Positions 21,707-29,839 are shown, numbered from the stretch's first letter. The stretch is DNA of 41,782 nucleotides from an uncultured Bacilli bacterium (GCA_944363715.1 CALVUX010000006.1:1-41782), one strand, 5' to 3'. The notes: a model not told the origin generated them from the letters alone. Program-made: numbers and translations.

Positions 21707-23405
21707 AAGCTTTTATTTTTCCTTCTATAGTATCATCAACTATTTTAACAGTATCAATACATAATTTCAAAGCACTATCATAATTGCCTTTAAAGAAAAG
21801 GGAACTAGCTCTATCAAGGCCACTATTAATATCATCATGTAAACTTCTATATCTATTAGCATACACTATTAAAGCTTCTGTTAACTTAGCTTTATTAATC
21901 ATATTTAGAGTTGTATTATAAAGTTTTAAAACTAAGTCTCTAGCTGTATCTACTCTAGTATTAAGAGTCTTAATAACAATAGGTTTACGAGATAATTCTT
22001 TAACAACTTCTTCTATCGCTTCATTCGCTTCATTAAGTTCAACGAAATAGTTATCACTAATTATAGGTAGTTTAAACTCTCTCATCTTCTCTTTACATTC
22101 TCTTAATAGTTTATCTATTTCACCTAACTGTTCTCTAGCTCTTTGTTCATCTTCATACATATTACCTAAGCTCTTCAAAGCAACATCTAAAGTTGATTCA
22201 GTCTGTTTAAGTTTTAATGTAAGTTCATCTACTTCTTTAGTAACTAATGAATAAGGCGTAACTTTATTTTTAACTCTACCTACTAAATTTTTATATTCAT
22301 CTTTAATAGAGGTTAAATCTTTATTAACTTCATTAATAATCTTAACATCCTCTTCATTAAGATCATACATATTCTTAATATCATCTAACTGGTCATAAAT
22401 ATCACTAACTACTTTATCACTCTTCTTTAATTTCTTACCAAAATCTCTAATACCTTCATCATATACTTTTCTTGAAAGTCTTTCTTTCTCAAAATCAACA
22501 AATATACTATCTAAATAATCAAGAATAGTCTTAAGTTCAAACATACAATCTTCTAGATTTAAGACTTTAATTCTATCTAAAATAACCCCTACATTCTTAC
22601 GTGACTCTTCCAAATTATAATCAAGATTTAAATATTCAATAGGATAACCTTTTTCTACCATATCTTTAGAAGTATCTTCAATCTCTTTAATTCTCTTAGG
22701 AATCAACTGTTTACACATAAGCATTAAATCAGGAACTTCAGAAACGACTATTTCCATATGTTCTATCATCGTATCTAAAGCTTTAACAATATGTACAACT
22801 TCACTATACATATTATCATCCATTGCTTTTTCAAACTCCAAGAATCTCTTCTCTATATTTTCAAGTTGTAACTCTATCGCTTCCGCCATCTCTTCATAAA
22901 GATTCTTATGTTCATTATATTCTTTATTTAAAGCTCTATATTTAGTTTTAAGTTTACTAATAATACTACGATACTTCTCTTCACTTAAAGTTATCTCCTT
23001 TATCTGATCAAGTAAATCATCCGCTTGTTCTCTAACTTTATAAACTTCCATTTCACATTTTGCAATTCTAAATTTAGCAGTCTTATACTCTTTCTTATCT
23101 ATAAGAGTATCTAATTCTATAAGCATATCATCTATTTTAGGAATATCTTCATTTTTAATAGTATCAAATCTCTCTTCCCACTTTTGATACTTCTCTTCCA
23201 TTTTTTCATTCTTAATAATTGGCTCTAACTTAGAAAGTTCTAAAAGTACAGGAGTACTTCCAATTAAGTTTTTCTCTCTCTCTAAATTATCATATATATC
23301 TTGATAATATCTCTTTTGTTTTCTTTTTAAAATAGTGATAATAAGGATTACCAAAATTAAAACTACAATAATAGCACTAATTATATATAATAATGTATGT
23401 CCCAC
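21690..23405 (-). CDS. ezrA: septation ring formation regulator EzrA
   Basis: About 571 residues, the family's normal length. One N-terminal membrane helix (3-25) and then long coiled coils of the EzrA type, with markers such as YYQDIYDNLEREKNLIGSTPVLLELSKLEPI and KFRIAKCEMEVYKVREQADDLLDQI. EzrA sits at the membrane, binds FtsZ, limits extra Z-rings and helps division in Bacilli. I start at the GTG of VGHTLLYII because GAGGTGAT lies 8 bases upstream; the longer frame from 23483 would cover the promoter region. rpsD is divergent, an arrangement seen in Bacillus, which supports the call. Confidence 0.87.
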   Translation of the reverse strand: MGHTLLYIISAIIVVLILVILIITILKRKQKRYYQDIYDNLEREKNLIGSTPVLLELSKLEPIIKNEKMEEKYQKWEERFDTIKNEDIPKIDDMLIELDTLIDKKEYKTAKFRIAKCEMEVYKVREQADDLLDQIKEITLSEEKYRSIISKLKTKYRALNKEYNEHKNLYEEMAEAIELQLENIEKRFLEFEKAMDDNMYSEVVHIVKALDTMIEHMEIVVSEVPDLMLMCKQLIPKRIKEIEDTSKDMVEKGYPIEYLNLDYNLEESRKNVGVILDRIKVLNLEDCMFELKTILDYLDSIFVDFEKERLSRKVYDEGIRDFGKKLKKSDKVVSDIYDQLDDIKNMYDLNEEDVKIINEVNKDLTSIKDEYKNLVGRVKNKVTPYSLVTKEVDELTLKLKQTESTLDVALKSLGNMYEDEQRAREQLGEIDKLLRECKEKMREFKLPIISDNYFVELNEANEAIEEVVKELSRKPIVIKTLNTRVDTARDLVLKLYNTTLNMINKAKLTEALIVYANRYRSLHDDINSGLDRASSLFFKGNYDSALKLCIDTVKIVDDTIEGKIKAYENKI

Positions 23406-23462
23406 TACTATCACCTCTACTATAACATCATAACATAAACTTAAGTTTAATTCCACAAAAAC

Positions 23463-23491
23463 TTGACAAAAAGAGAATTTCATAATATGAT
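23463..23491 (+). promoter_or_regulatory. rpsD promoter
   Basis: TTGACA (23463-23468), a 17-base spacer and TATGAT (23486-23491). The start is near 23498, leaving a 150-base leader. Confidence 0.8.
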
Positions 23492-23497
23492 ATTAGA

Positions 23498-23647
23498 GCA
23501 ATTTACTTGAACAGCAATGCTTTACTTTATTCAATGTGTTTTTTTAAACTGAGTAGCTTTTGTGCTGTAAAGCGAAAAAATTACTCCCTGAATAAATGGT
23601 GAAAGCAAAAATCAAGAAAATGCAAATATAAGGAAAGGAGAAAATTT
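23498..23647 (+). promoter_or_regulatory. rpsD leader, possible S4-binding autoregulatory region
   Basis: The 150-base untranslated leader before rpsD is long for this genome and has no ORF of note. Bacillus S4 represses its own synthesis through a structured rpsD leader, so this is the expected place for such an element. I cannot fold it reliably by eye, so the assignment is by position. Confidence 0.4.
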
Positions 23648-24250
23648 ATGGCAAGATATACAGGACCAAGTTACAAAAGATCAAGACGTGTTGGTATGTC
23701 TCTAAGTGAAACAGGAAGAGAACTTGCTAAAAGACCTTATGGACCAGGACAACATGGAAATGCAAGACATGGTAAACCAAGTGATTATGGTAACCAATTA
23801 AAAGAAAAACAAAAATTACGTTTCATGTATGAAGTTAATGAAAAGCAATTTAGAAAGACTTTTGATGAAGCTGCTAAAATGCCAGGTGTACATGGTACTA
23901 ACTTCTTAATTTTATTAGAGTCTCGTCTAGATAACTTAGTATATCGTATGGGATTTGCAACTACTCGTCGTGGAGCAAGACAACTTGTAAACCATGGACA
24001 TATTACTGTAAATGGTAAAAAAGTAGATATCCCATCATACAGAGTTAAACCAGGAAGTGTTATAGCATTAAAAGAAAACTCTAAAGATCACAAAGCTGCT
24101 AATGAAGCTTTAGAAAAAGTTAACAAACGTGTTGAATATGTAACTTTTGATGAAAACAAAAAAGAAGGTACTTATGTAAGATATCCTGAAAGAAGTGAAC
24201 TTAACATGGATATCAATGAATCATTAATCGTTGAATTCTATAACAAATAG
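23648..24250 (+). CDS. rpsD: 30S ribosomal protein S4
   Basis: 200 residues, normal length. It binds 16S rRNA early in 30S assembly. Sequence features: [26 protein letters not shown], the S4 RNA-binding domain ([34 protein letters not shown] region) and the C-terminal [17 protein letters not shown]. The N-terminal zinc-binding cysteines of some S4 proteins are absent (the C-minus form). A strong AAGGAAAGGAG site precedes the ATG. Confidence 0.98.
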   Translation: MARYTGPSYKRSRRVGMSLSETGRELAKRPYGPGQHGNARHGKPSDYGNQLKEKQKLRFMYEVNEKQFRKTFDEAAKMPGVHGTNFLILLESRLDNLVYRMGFATTRRGARQLVNHGHITVNGKKVDIPSYRVKPGSVIALKENSKDHKAANEALEKVNKRVEYVTFDENKKEGTYVRYPERSELNMDINESLIVEFYNK

Positions 24251-24260
24251 AAAATGAAAG

Positions 24261-24296
24261 AATCAAGGGCTAAACTAAAAGTCCTTGATTTTTTTC
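24261..24296 (+). terminator. rpsD terminator
   Basis: AATCAAGG (24261-24268) and CCTTGATT (24283-24290) form a stem followed by TTTTTT. Confidence 0.85.
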
Positions 24297-24330
24297 TATA
24301 TAACTTAACAACACTAAAAACATTAATTAT

Positions 24331-24359
24331 TTGACATTTTTTATGCTACATAATATATA
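24331..24359 (+). promoter_or_regulatory. promoter of the collagen-like gene
   Basis: TTGACA (24331-24336), a 17-base spacer and TATATA (24354-24359). A start near 24366 lies only about 6 bases before the ATG, and there is no ribosome-binding site. Confidence 0.6.
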
Positions 24360-24371
24360 ACAAAAGTAAAT

Positions 24372-24941
24372 ATGAATTTGTTTAATGAAAACAAAAACAA
24401 ACATTGTAAAGATAACTGCCTTTGTGAAGTAGTTAAATGTCTAGTTAATGACTGCTCTAGTTCTACAGGACCAGCAGGTCCTACTGGGCCAAGAGGTGCA
24501 ACTGGTCCAACAGGACCTACTGGTAATTGTAGTTGTTCTTGTGTTTCTAGAGGAGAGTTAGTAGTAAATGGTGGAATGGAAATTGTCATTGATGATAAAC
24601 TAACTAGATGGCTATTTACTAATCCAGACGATATAATATCAAAAAATAGTCAAGGAAGAGTTCATTCAGGAATTTGGTCTGCTAATATGGGTGATGCTTC
24701 AACTCTATCACAAACAATAAGCAATATAGAAGCAGGATGTTTTTATGAATTAAGTTTCTTCGCAAGAGGAGAAGGTGCCCAAGTATCACTTAATGCTAAT
24801 GTTATTTTTATAACCAATTCTGGAAATGTTCTTGATGGTAATATTATGGTAAGATCTCAAGATATGACTAATAGTAACCGTGATTTTGCATATTATAGAC
24901 TAATTACTACCCAAGCCCCCAGTTGGAACTACTGCAATTAA
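24372..24941 (+). CDS. collagen-like surface protein, frameshifted near its end
   Basis: 189 residues as read. A Cys/Lys-rich N-terminus (several Cys in residues 12-28) precedes a short collagen-like run of six Gly-x-y triplets (33-51, GPAGPTGPRGATGPTGPTG), a CSCSC cluster and then a beta-rich domain opening with RGELVVNGGMEI. Such domains occur in BclA-like exosporium or surface filament proteins. The frame ends early: a shift at the five-C run 24916-24920 joins on a tail that ends LDLDDVSL, the usual close of these domains. There is no signal peptide and no ribosome-binding site, so the message would be almost leaderless. A spore-surface role is possible given the SleB/CwlJ-like gene (inference). 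Confidence 0.7.
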   Translation: MNLFNENKNKHCKDNCLCEVVKCLVNDCSSSTGPAGPTGPRGATGPTGPTGNCSCSCVSRGELVVNGGMEIVIDDKLTRWLFTNPDDIISKNSQGRVHSGIWSANMGDASTLSQTISNIEAGCFYELSFFARGEGAQVSLNANVIFITNSGNVLDGNIMVRSQDMTNSNRDFAYYRLITTQAPSWNYCN

Positions 24942-25014
24942 AATAGAGTTCATAGTCAATGCAAATGGTAACCAATCACTAGATTTAGATGATGTATCAC
25001 TTACAAGTCTATAA
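24919..25014 (+). pseudogene. out-of-frame tail of the collagen-like gene
   Basis: In the +1 frame from CCA (24919) the reading goes on for 31 codons (PVGTTAIKIEFIVNANG, then NQSLDLDDVSLTSL) to TAA at 25012. Its beta-strand pattern and DLDDVSL ending complete the preceding domain. One C fewer in the tract, or a +1 slip on CCC-CCA, would restore a single product of about 213 residues. Whether this is mutation, phase variation or recoding is open. Confidence 0.65.
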
Positions 25015-25015
25015 A

Positions 25016-25045
25016 AATAGGAGAGATATTTGTATCTCTCCTATT
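25016..25045. terminator. bidirectional terminator
   Basis: AATAGGAGAGATA and TATCTCTCCTATT form a perfect 13-bp stem with loop TTTG between convergent genes. Confidence 0.9.
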
Positions 25046-25395
25046 CATTTTAATAATACACAATCAAAATTATCTTTAATCATAGAAACAACCACATCAC
25101 TAGCAACTATTAAAATAGATGCATCTTGTGAAAGAGATTTAATAAAATCAGTTACCTCTTCCTTTTTAGCATTATCTAAACTATGACTTCTCTCAACTAT
25201 TAATTTATCTCCTACAAGAATAAGAGCACTTCCAAAATCTTTTAACTTAAATGATGTATAACACTTATCAAAGTCTATTGCATTGTTTCTTAATTTTAAC
25301 TTCTTACCAAACTCTACTCCTTCTTCTGATAAAGGAGGATTACCATTGCCACTAGTATCTTTATCTTCTCTAAAACTCTTAACTACATAAAGCAT
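25045..25395 (-). CDS. degenerate histidine-phosphatase-like protein
   Basis: 116 residues. The layout recalls a trimmed phosphoglycerate-mutase-like fold: a first strand MLYVVKS, then NPPLSEEGVEFGKKL (the P-L-S/T-E-x-G block), FDKCYTSFKLKDFGSAL (the Y-S/T-S block), and a late IVASDVVVSMI strand. The catalytic RHG after strand 1 is missing (it reads SFREDKDTSG), and the second catalytic His is replaced by Asp in VASDV. It is probably not a phosphatase. It begins at the stop of the beta-propeller gene (1-base overlap) and is the last gene of the T-box/tyrS unit. Confidence 0.6.
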   Translation of the reverse strand: MLYVVKSFREDKDTSGNGNPPLSEEGVEFGKKLKLRNNAIDFDKCYTSFKLKDFGSALILVGDKLIVERSHSLDNAKKEEVTDFIKSLSQDASILIVASDVVVSMIKDNFDCVLLK

Positions 25396-26687
25396 TATTT
25401 ATAAAATTCTCTTTCCAAATCTTTATTATATTTTAAGAAATAAGTACGATAATCTTTATTATTACTACCAAGTTCTTTTGAAGAAGATGCTCCCCCTACT
25501 AAATAACCATCATCAGTAACTATTACATCACTAAAGTAATCAACTCCAGAACCATTCTCTTTATTATTACCAAGCTTCTCTAAATCAGTATTAAATTTAA
25601 CAATAATACCACGATAATCTAAGTAATTATATGTATCTGTAGACTTTTCTTCATCTTTCTTATAAGTATGACCAACTACTATTAAATCGTCTCCATCATT
25701 AACTATTTTATTAAATCTTGCTGCATTATTTCTACTAAAAGTAACTTCATCTAACACTTCTCCATCACTATTATATTTAACAACTAATCCTTCAGTAACT
25801 TTATCTTCATCTTTAGCATCAATATTAATAGTTTTAGAGCCTGCTACAAAGAATTCATCTCCAACTTTTACAATAGAACTAAAACCAACAGTATCTGTAT
25901 ATTCATAAGTCTTAACAAATACTTGTTCTCCATCTAATGTATATTTAGCAATCATACCATACCTGGTAGCATCTTTACCAACTAAATAAAGATATTCACC
26001 ATCTATAATAGCATCATTAAATATAGCAGACTTACTTCCTCCATAATTATCTCTCCATACTTCCTTTAAATCAAAGTCATACTTAATTATTAAAGCACCA
26101 CCATCTGGATCATTACCAATAACCATATTCTGTAAGATACTTTGCCCTACTACAATAAATCCATCATCTACAAGTAATACTTTATTAAAAGTAGTATCTC
26201 CTGCTATTTGTACACTCTTAGTATCAACTTGCTTACCATTTTTATCATATAAAACAATTAATCCATCAGTAGCATTATCTTCAACTTGCTGTTCATCATA
26301 TTGCGCACCACCTACTGCAATAAAGCCATCATTATATTCTATAACATCACTAAAGTATGATGAATAACCCTTAGTATAAGCACTTTCAAACTTCACTTCA
26401 AAATCACTATTATATTTAGCAAACTTAGCTTTATTATAATCTTTCTCGTAAGAATTAAACTCACTATTTTTAAAGTCACTATTACCAACAACTAAATAAC
26501 CATCATCTATTTCTTTAAAGCTATTTAAAGTATCAGTATAAACAACAGACTTTGTTCTATTATAATAAGAAATACCAATATAGCAGACTTCTATAACTAT
26601 AATAGCAATACATAAGACTATAATTACTCTTAACCATTTAACTAGTTTTTTTTGTTCTACTTTTAATTCTTTTTTATTCTTCTTCAT
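25395..26687 (-). CDS. membrane-anchored beta-propeller-like protein
   Basis: 430 residues. A basic N-terminus and one transmembrane helix (about 20-42) anchor a large outer domain made of repeats of about 55-60 residues with the pattern DGFIVVGxS / GGAxxxK-Y-D-x-D (for example YDDGFIVVGQS, DDLIVVGHTYKK, DDGYLVGGASSSKELG). This is a beta-propeller-type fold found in secreted Firmicute proteins, of unknown ligand. The ATG with GGAGGGAAAG upstream is chosen; its first codons overlap the 3' end of tyrS by 14 bases, so it is coupled to tyrS and probably under T-box control. Confidence 0.75.
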   Translation of the reverse strand: MKKNKKELKVEQKKLVKWLRVIIVLCIAIIVIEVCYIGISYYNRTKSVVYTDTLNSFKEIDDGYLVVGNSDFKNSEFNSYEKDYNKAKFAKYNSDFEVKFESAYTKGYSSYFSDVIEYNDGFIAVGGAQYDEQQVEDNATDGLIVLYDKNGKQVDTKSVQIAGDTTFNKVLLVDDGFIVVGQSILQNMVIGNDPDGGALIIKYDFDLKEVWRDNYGGSKSAIFNDAIIDGEYLYLVGKDATRYGMIAKYTLDGEQVFVKTYEYTDTVGFSSIVKVGDEFFVAGSKTINIDAKDEDKVTEGLVVKYNSDGEVLDEVTFSRNNAARFNKIVNDGDDLIVVGHTYKKDEEKSTDTYNYLDYRGIIVKFNTDLEKLGNNKENGSGVDYFSDVIVTDDGYLVGGASSSKELGSNNKDYRTYFLKYNKDLEREFYK

Positions 26688-27933
26688 CTTTCCCTCCAAA
26701 ACATACAATAAAATATTTCTTTTTACCACGTCTTACTACTACATATTTATTATCTATAGCAATATCTTTATTAATAGTAAACTCTAAGTCATTAATCTTC
26801 TCTCCATTAATACTAATACTATTATTATTAACAAACTCACGAGACTCTCTTTTACTACTACAAATATTATATTCTACAAGAAAATCTACTATATTCATAT
26901 CTTTATCTATAATAAGTTTATCTAACCCTTTAAAAGCCATTTCTATCTCTTTACTAGTAAGGTTCTTAATATTACCACTAAATAATGCTTCACTAATATT
27001 TAAAGCCTCATTATAAGCATCCTCTCCATGTATAAAAGTAATAACTTCTCTTGCTAAAGCTTTATGAGCAATACGTCTTTCAGGTGCTTCTAACTGTTCT
27101 TTTTCTATTTTATCTATTTCTTCTTTACTTAAGAATGTTAAGAATTTCAAATAATCTATTACTTTAGTATCTTCTGCATTTATTAAGAATTGATACATCT
27201 CATAAGGAGTAGTCTTTTCTCTATCTAACCAAATCGCTCCACCTTCACTCTTACCAAACTTAGTACCATCCGCTTTAGTTAAAAGAGGCATTGTAAAAGC
27301 ATATACTTCTTTACCAGTCTTTTTACGAATCAAATCAATACCTGCCGTAATATTACCCCATTGATCTTGTCCAGCGACTTGTAATGTACAGTCAAACTCA
27401 CTATTAAGATGTAAATAATCTAAAGCTTGTAATATCATATAAGAAAACTCTGCATAAGTAATACCTGAATCAAGTCTTCTTCTTACAATATCTTTATCAA
27501 GCATATAGTTGATATTAAAGTACTTACCATAATCTCTTAAGAAATCTATTACATTAATATCTTTAATCCAATCAAAGTTATTAACTACTCTAAAGTCCTT
27601 ATCTCCTCTTGCAAATATCTTTTCAGCTTGTTCTTTTAAGCAAAGGAAATTATGATTTAATTCATTCTTACTTATCATAGGTCTTTCACTAGTAGGACGA
27701 GGGTCCCCAATAAGACCAGTCGCACCGCCTACTAAAAGTATTGGATGATGTCCAGCTTCTTTCAAACGTCTTGCAATTAAGAACGATGAAAAATGTCCAA
27801 TATGTAAACTATCAGCAGTTGGATCAGTTCCAATATAAAAGGTAAGACCTCCTTTATTTAGTTTATCAACAAGTTCAGGACTAGATATATCTTTAATTAG
27901 TCCTCTCCATTTCAATTCTTCAAATAATGTCAT
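26674..27933 (-). CDS. tyrS: tyrosyl-tRNA synthetase
   Basis: 419 residues, normal TyrRS length. It charges tRNA-Tyr with tyrosine in the cytoplasm. Motifs: HIGH as HIGH (44-47) in GTDPTADSLHIGHF, tyrosine pocket residues in YMILQALDYLHLNSEFDCTLQVAGQDQWGN, and the KMSKS loop as KFGKS (225-229). A C-terminal S4-like domain (RESREFVNNNSISINGEKI) binds tRNA. The ATG has AGGAGGG upstream and overlaps the previous stop by 4 bases (ATGA). A tyrosine-type T-box lies far upstream, before three other genes, with no promoter seen between, so starvation control should act on the whole unit. Confidence 0.95.
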   Translation of the reverse strand: MTLFEELKWRGLIKDISSPELVDKLNKGGLTFYIGTDPTADSLHIGHFSSFLIARRLKEAGHHPILLVGGATGLIGDPRPTSERPMISKNELNHNFLCLKEQAEKIFARGDKDFRVVNNFDWIKDINVIDFLRDYGKYFNINYMLDKDIVRRRLDSGITYAEFSYMILQALDYLHLNSEFDCTLQVAGQDQWGNITAGIDLIRKKTGKEVYAFTMPLLTKADGTKFGKSEGGAIWLDREKTTPYEMYQFLINAEDTKVIDYLKFLTFLSKEEIDKIEKEQLEAPERRIAHKALAREVITFIHGEDAYNEALNISEALFSGNIKNLTSKEIEMAFKGLDKLIIDKDMNIVDFLVEYNICSSKRESREFVNNNSISINGEKINDLEFTINKDIAIDNKYVVVRRGKKKYFIVCFGGKDEEE

Positions 27934-28364
27934 TTTATCCCTCCTAATTTCTTAACATGATTATTATCTTTAATTCTAGTATCACCAAAATAATCAAAAT
28001 AAATTTCTTCCCCACTACAATCAGGTCTATACATTAATCCCCAATGTAAAACACCAAATCCTTCACCAAATACTTGCCATAACTTATCTTCTTCATAATC
28101 TTTTTCATCATAAAAACCTAAGTTTCCTTCAATATAATTAATAAAGTCTTCTTTAGATAAATTAAAGTCTTTAGTAACCTTATCAATTTCTCTATCAATT
28201 TCTTCCTTATAGGCATCATAAAATTCTCCTTCTTCTACTTTTAAAGATTCAAACTCATCTTTTTTATCTAAAAGAAGAAGAGCAAGTAAATTACTAGGAT
28301 GATTTTTTTCTCCTGTATCATGATAATTTTCTAATTCTTCATTATAAAACTCTATTAATGTCAT
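27930..28364 (-). CDS. unknown acidic protein, paralog B
   Basis: 144 residues, strongly acidic, soluble, family not recognised. It is a clear paralog of the protein encoded just upstream: both open M-x-L-x-E-x-Y-x-E-E (TLIEFYNEELENY here), share a PSNLLALLLLDKKDEF block, and end with VKKLGGIK. Aromatic residues in the second half (LWQVFGEGFGVLHWGLMYRPDC) suggest a compact alpha/beta fold. Its start overlaps the upstream stop by 23 bases, with GGAGG before the ATG, and its stop overlaps the tyrS start. It is translated in a coupled chain with tyrS. Confidence 0.7.
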   Translation of the reverse strand: MTLIEFYNEELENYHDTGEKNHPSNLLALLLLDKKDEFESLKVEEGEFYDAYKEEIDREIDKVTKDFNLSKEDFINYIEGNLGFYDEKDYEEDKLWQVFGEGFGVLHWGLMYRPDCSGEEIYFDYFGDTRIKDNNHVKKLGGIK

Positions 28365-28743
28365 TTTTTAAACCTCCAATTCTTTTTACTTTATTACTAC
28401 TTTCAAATTTACCATAACAATATTGATAAACATCTTCCCCATTCATAAAAGACATCTGAGTAATTCCATCAAATAATACTTCTATTGCCCCGCCATAAAT
28501 CTGCCAAAATTCATCAGCATCTTTTGGAGAGTCTAAATCAAAATCTTCTTCTACTTTAACAACATCATCTTTTATTTCATCCTCATAATCACGACAAAAA
28601 GTTTCAATATTTACATCAGTAGGAAAAAAATACTTTTTCTTTTCTAACAGTAACATTGCTAAAACTTGACTAGGTTCAACTTGTAATTTACCAGTTTTTC
28701 TATACTGATTAACTTCTTCACTATATAATTCACTTAAACTCAT
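28342..28743 (-). CDS. unknown acidic protein, paralog A
   Basis: 133 residues, acidic and soluble, family not recognised. Paralog of the next gene, with SLSELYSEEVNQYRKTG, PSQVLAMLLLEKKKYF, FWQIYGGAIEVLFDGI and VKRIGGLK. The two look like a local tandem duplication that has diverged strongly. The gene follows the CYTH gene by 12 bases with a weak ribosome-binding site, inside the tyrosine T-box unit. Nothing in the sequence tells its function; the position suggests a role tied to tyrosine, translation or triphosphate metabolism (inference). Confidence 0.7.
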   Translation of the reverse strand: MSLSELYSEEVNQYRKTGKLQVEPSQVLAMLLLEKKKYFFPTDVNIETFCRDYEDEIKDDVVKVEEDFDLDSPKDADEFWQIYGGAIEVLFDGITQMSFMNGEDVYQYCYGKFESSNKVKRIGGLKNDINRVL

Positions 28744-28755
28744 ACTACCACTTTC

Positions 28756-29286
28756 CTAAAACTTTAATTCGTCTATCATTTTTAAATCATGACCATACTT
28801 TTTATAGATACTATCAACATCTAAAGTAGTTATCTCATTTTCATTATAGCCTAATTTCTTAACTACTGTCATTACTTCTTCTTCACTTTTGCCTTCTATT
28901 TCTACATAAGTAGGTATCAAAGGCCAAGTATCAATATCTATCTCTACTCCATCAAGATTATATCTAATACGTTTATTTTCTTGATAACTTCTAGCCTTAT
29001 ATCCTAACTCATTTAAAATATAATTACACTTATCAAAGTCTGATACAATTATTTCTATTTCCTTAGTACCATCTATCAAAGGACTAACAATATTTTTAAT
29101 AGTAAGAGTACTTTCATTGCCATTAGTCCTAAGTCTAATCCACTTTCCTTTAACAACAGGATTAAAATCATAAACATAACGTTTCTGAAAAAAATCTCCT
29201 ACCTTTTCAGCCCCTAGTTTCTCTAACATTTTAATGAAAGAATCTTTATCAATTTCTAAAATCCTAACTTCATACTCTGTATTCAT
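28756..29286 (-). CDS. CYTH-domain protein (triphosphate tunnel metalloenzyme)
   Basis: 176 residues. The N-terminal E-x-E-x-K signature of the family appears as EYEVR (4-8), with R for K. Further tunnel-lining charged residues are seen in KGKWIRLRTNG, STLTIKN, KEIEIIVSD, KRIRYNLDGVEIDIDTWP and PTYVEIEGKSEEEV. CYTH proteins hydrolyse or cyclise triphosphates (thiamine triphosphate, inorganic triphosphate, or ATP to cAMP); the reaction here is not fixed. I start at the ATG preceded by GGAGGTATGAT; the longer frame from 29370 runs into the T-box. It is the first gene of the T-box unit. Confidence 0.85.
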   Translation of the reverse strand: MNTEYEVRILEIDKDSFIKMLEKLGAEKVGDFFQKRYVYDFNPVVKGKWIRLRTNGNESTLTIKNIVSPLIDGTKEIEIIVSDFDKCNYILNELGYKARSYQENKRIRYNLDGVEIDIDTWPLIPTYVEIEGKSEEEVMTVVKKLGYNENEITTLDVDSIYKKYGHDLKMIDELKF

Positions 29287-29506
29287 ATCATACCTCCAAA
29301 AGAAAAAGTTCCCATAAACTAAGGACGAGACAAACCCGTGGTACCACCTTATTTCATAGAAACTATGCACTTATACCTAATTAACGCTTAAGTCACGTTT
29401 TTTCTCCATCTATGTAATTTCAAAATATAACTATCTTAGTTTACAGCAACCACTAAGTCTCTTTTAAATAATTATATTTCTACTTTTAGACTTCTAAGAA
29501 AAATCT
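29287..29506 (-). promoter_or_regulatory. T-box riboswitch, tyrosine type (UAC specifier)
   Basis: The minus-strand leader holds the T-box core AAGGTGGTACCACG (29353-29340), the site that reads the tRNA 3' end, and CGTCCTT (29325-29319) as its partner. Stem I is visible: AGAAATATAA pairs with TTATATTTT. AGTA on the 5' side and GAA on the 3' side form the usual internal-loop motif, and ATTACA after GAA supplies TAC (tyrosine) near 29418. An apical stem CTTAGT/ACTAAG follows. A weak hairpin, GTCC with GGGAAC plus TTTTTC, before the CYTH ribosome-binding site may be the terminator. tyrS downstream fits tyrosine specificity. Confidence 0.87.
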
Positions 29507-29512
29507 AATTAA

Positions 29513-29541
29513 ACTATACCAAAAAATAAATTATAAGTCAA
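29513..29541 (-). promoter_or_regulatory. T-box operon promoter, inside the end of the toxin gene
   Basis: TTGACT (29541-29536), a 17-base spacer and TATAGT (29518-29513) on the minus strand. The -35 is made from the last codons of the YafQ-like toxin gene, which overlaps it. Confidence 0.75.
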
Positions 29542-29839
29542 ACAATTCACTATAACTTCCAGTAGCAACTAAAAGCAAAACCAACTCATTATTTTTATAT
29601 TTATATATAAGCAACCAATCGGGTTCAATATGACACTCTCTACAATCTTTATACACTTTATTATTTATCAGACTATGATCTTTATATTTAGCATCTAATA
29701 ATTCGCCATTTGCAAGTTTTTCTAATACATAAATTATTTTATCTTTATCTTTATTTTGCTTAATTATTTTTTTATAATCTTTCTTAAATCTAGAAGTTAT
29801 AACTATATTATACTTAGATTTTAGAAAGTCAAACTTCAT
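29531..29839 (-). CDS. YafQ-family mRNA interferase toxin
   Basis: 102 residues, RelE/ParE fold of the YafQ branch. It opens MKFDFLKSKYNIVITSRFKKDYKK and has the marker blocks LLDAKYKDHSL and YKDCRECHIEPDWLLIYK, where the family has catalytic His and Asp residues, then LVATGSYSELF. YafQ cleaves mRNA on the ribosome. The chosen ATG overlaps the end of the antitoxin gene (ATGAAGTTTGA), giving translational coupling; an upstream start (29854) is possible but less usual. The last codons supply the -35 of the T-box promoter. Confidence 0.88.
   Translation of the reverse strand: MKFDFLKSKYNIVITSRFKKDYKKIIKQNKDKDKIIYVLEKLANGELLDAKYKDHSLINNKVYKDCRECHIEPDWLLIYKYKNNELVLLLVATGSYSELFDL

Noticed and set aside
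23597-23632. Eleven-codon leader ORF before rpsD
   Set aside because: It has no ribosome-binding site of its own and no feature of an attenuation peptide.
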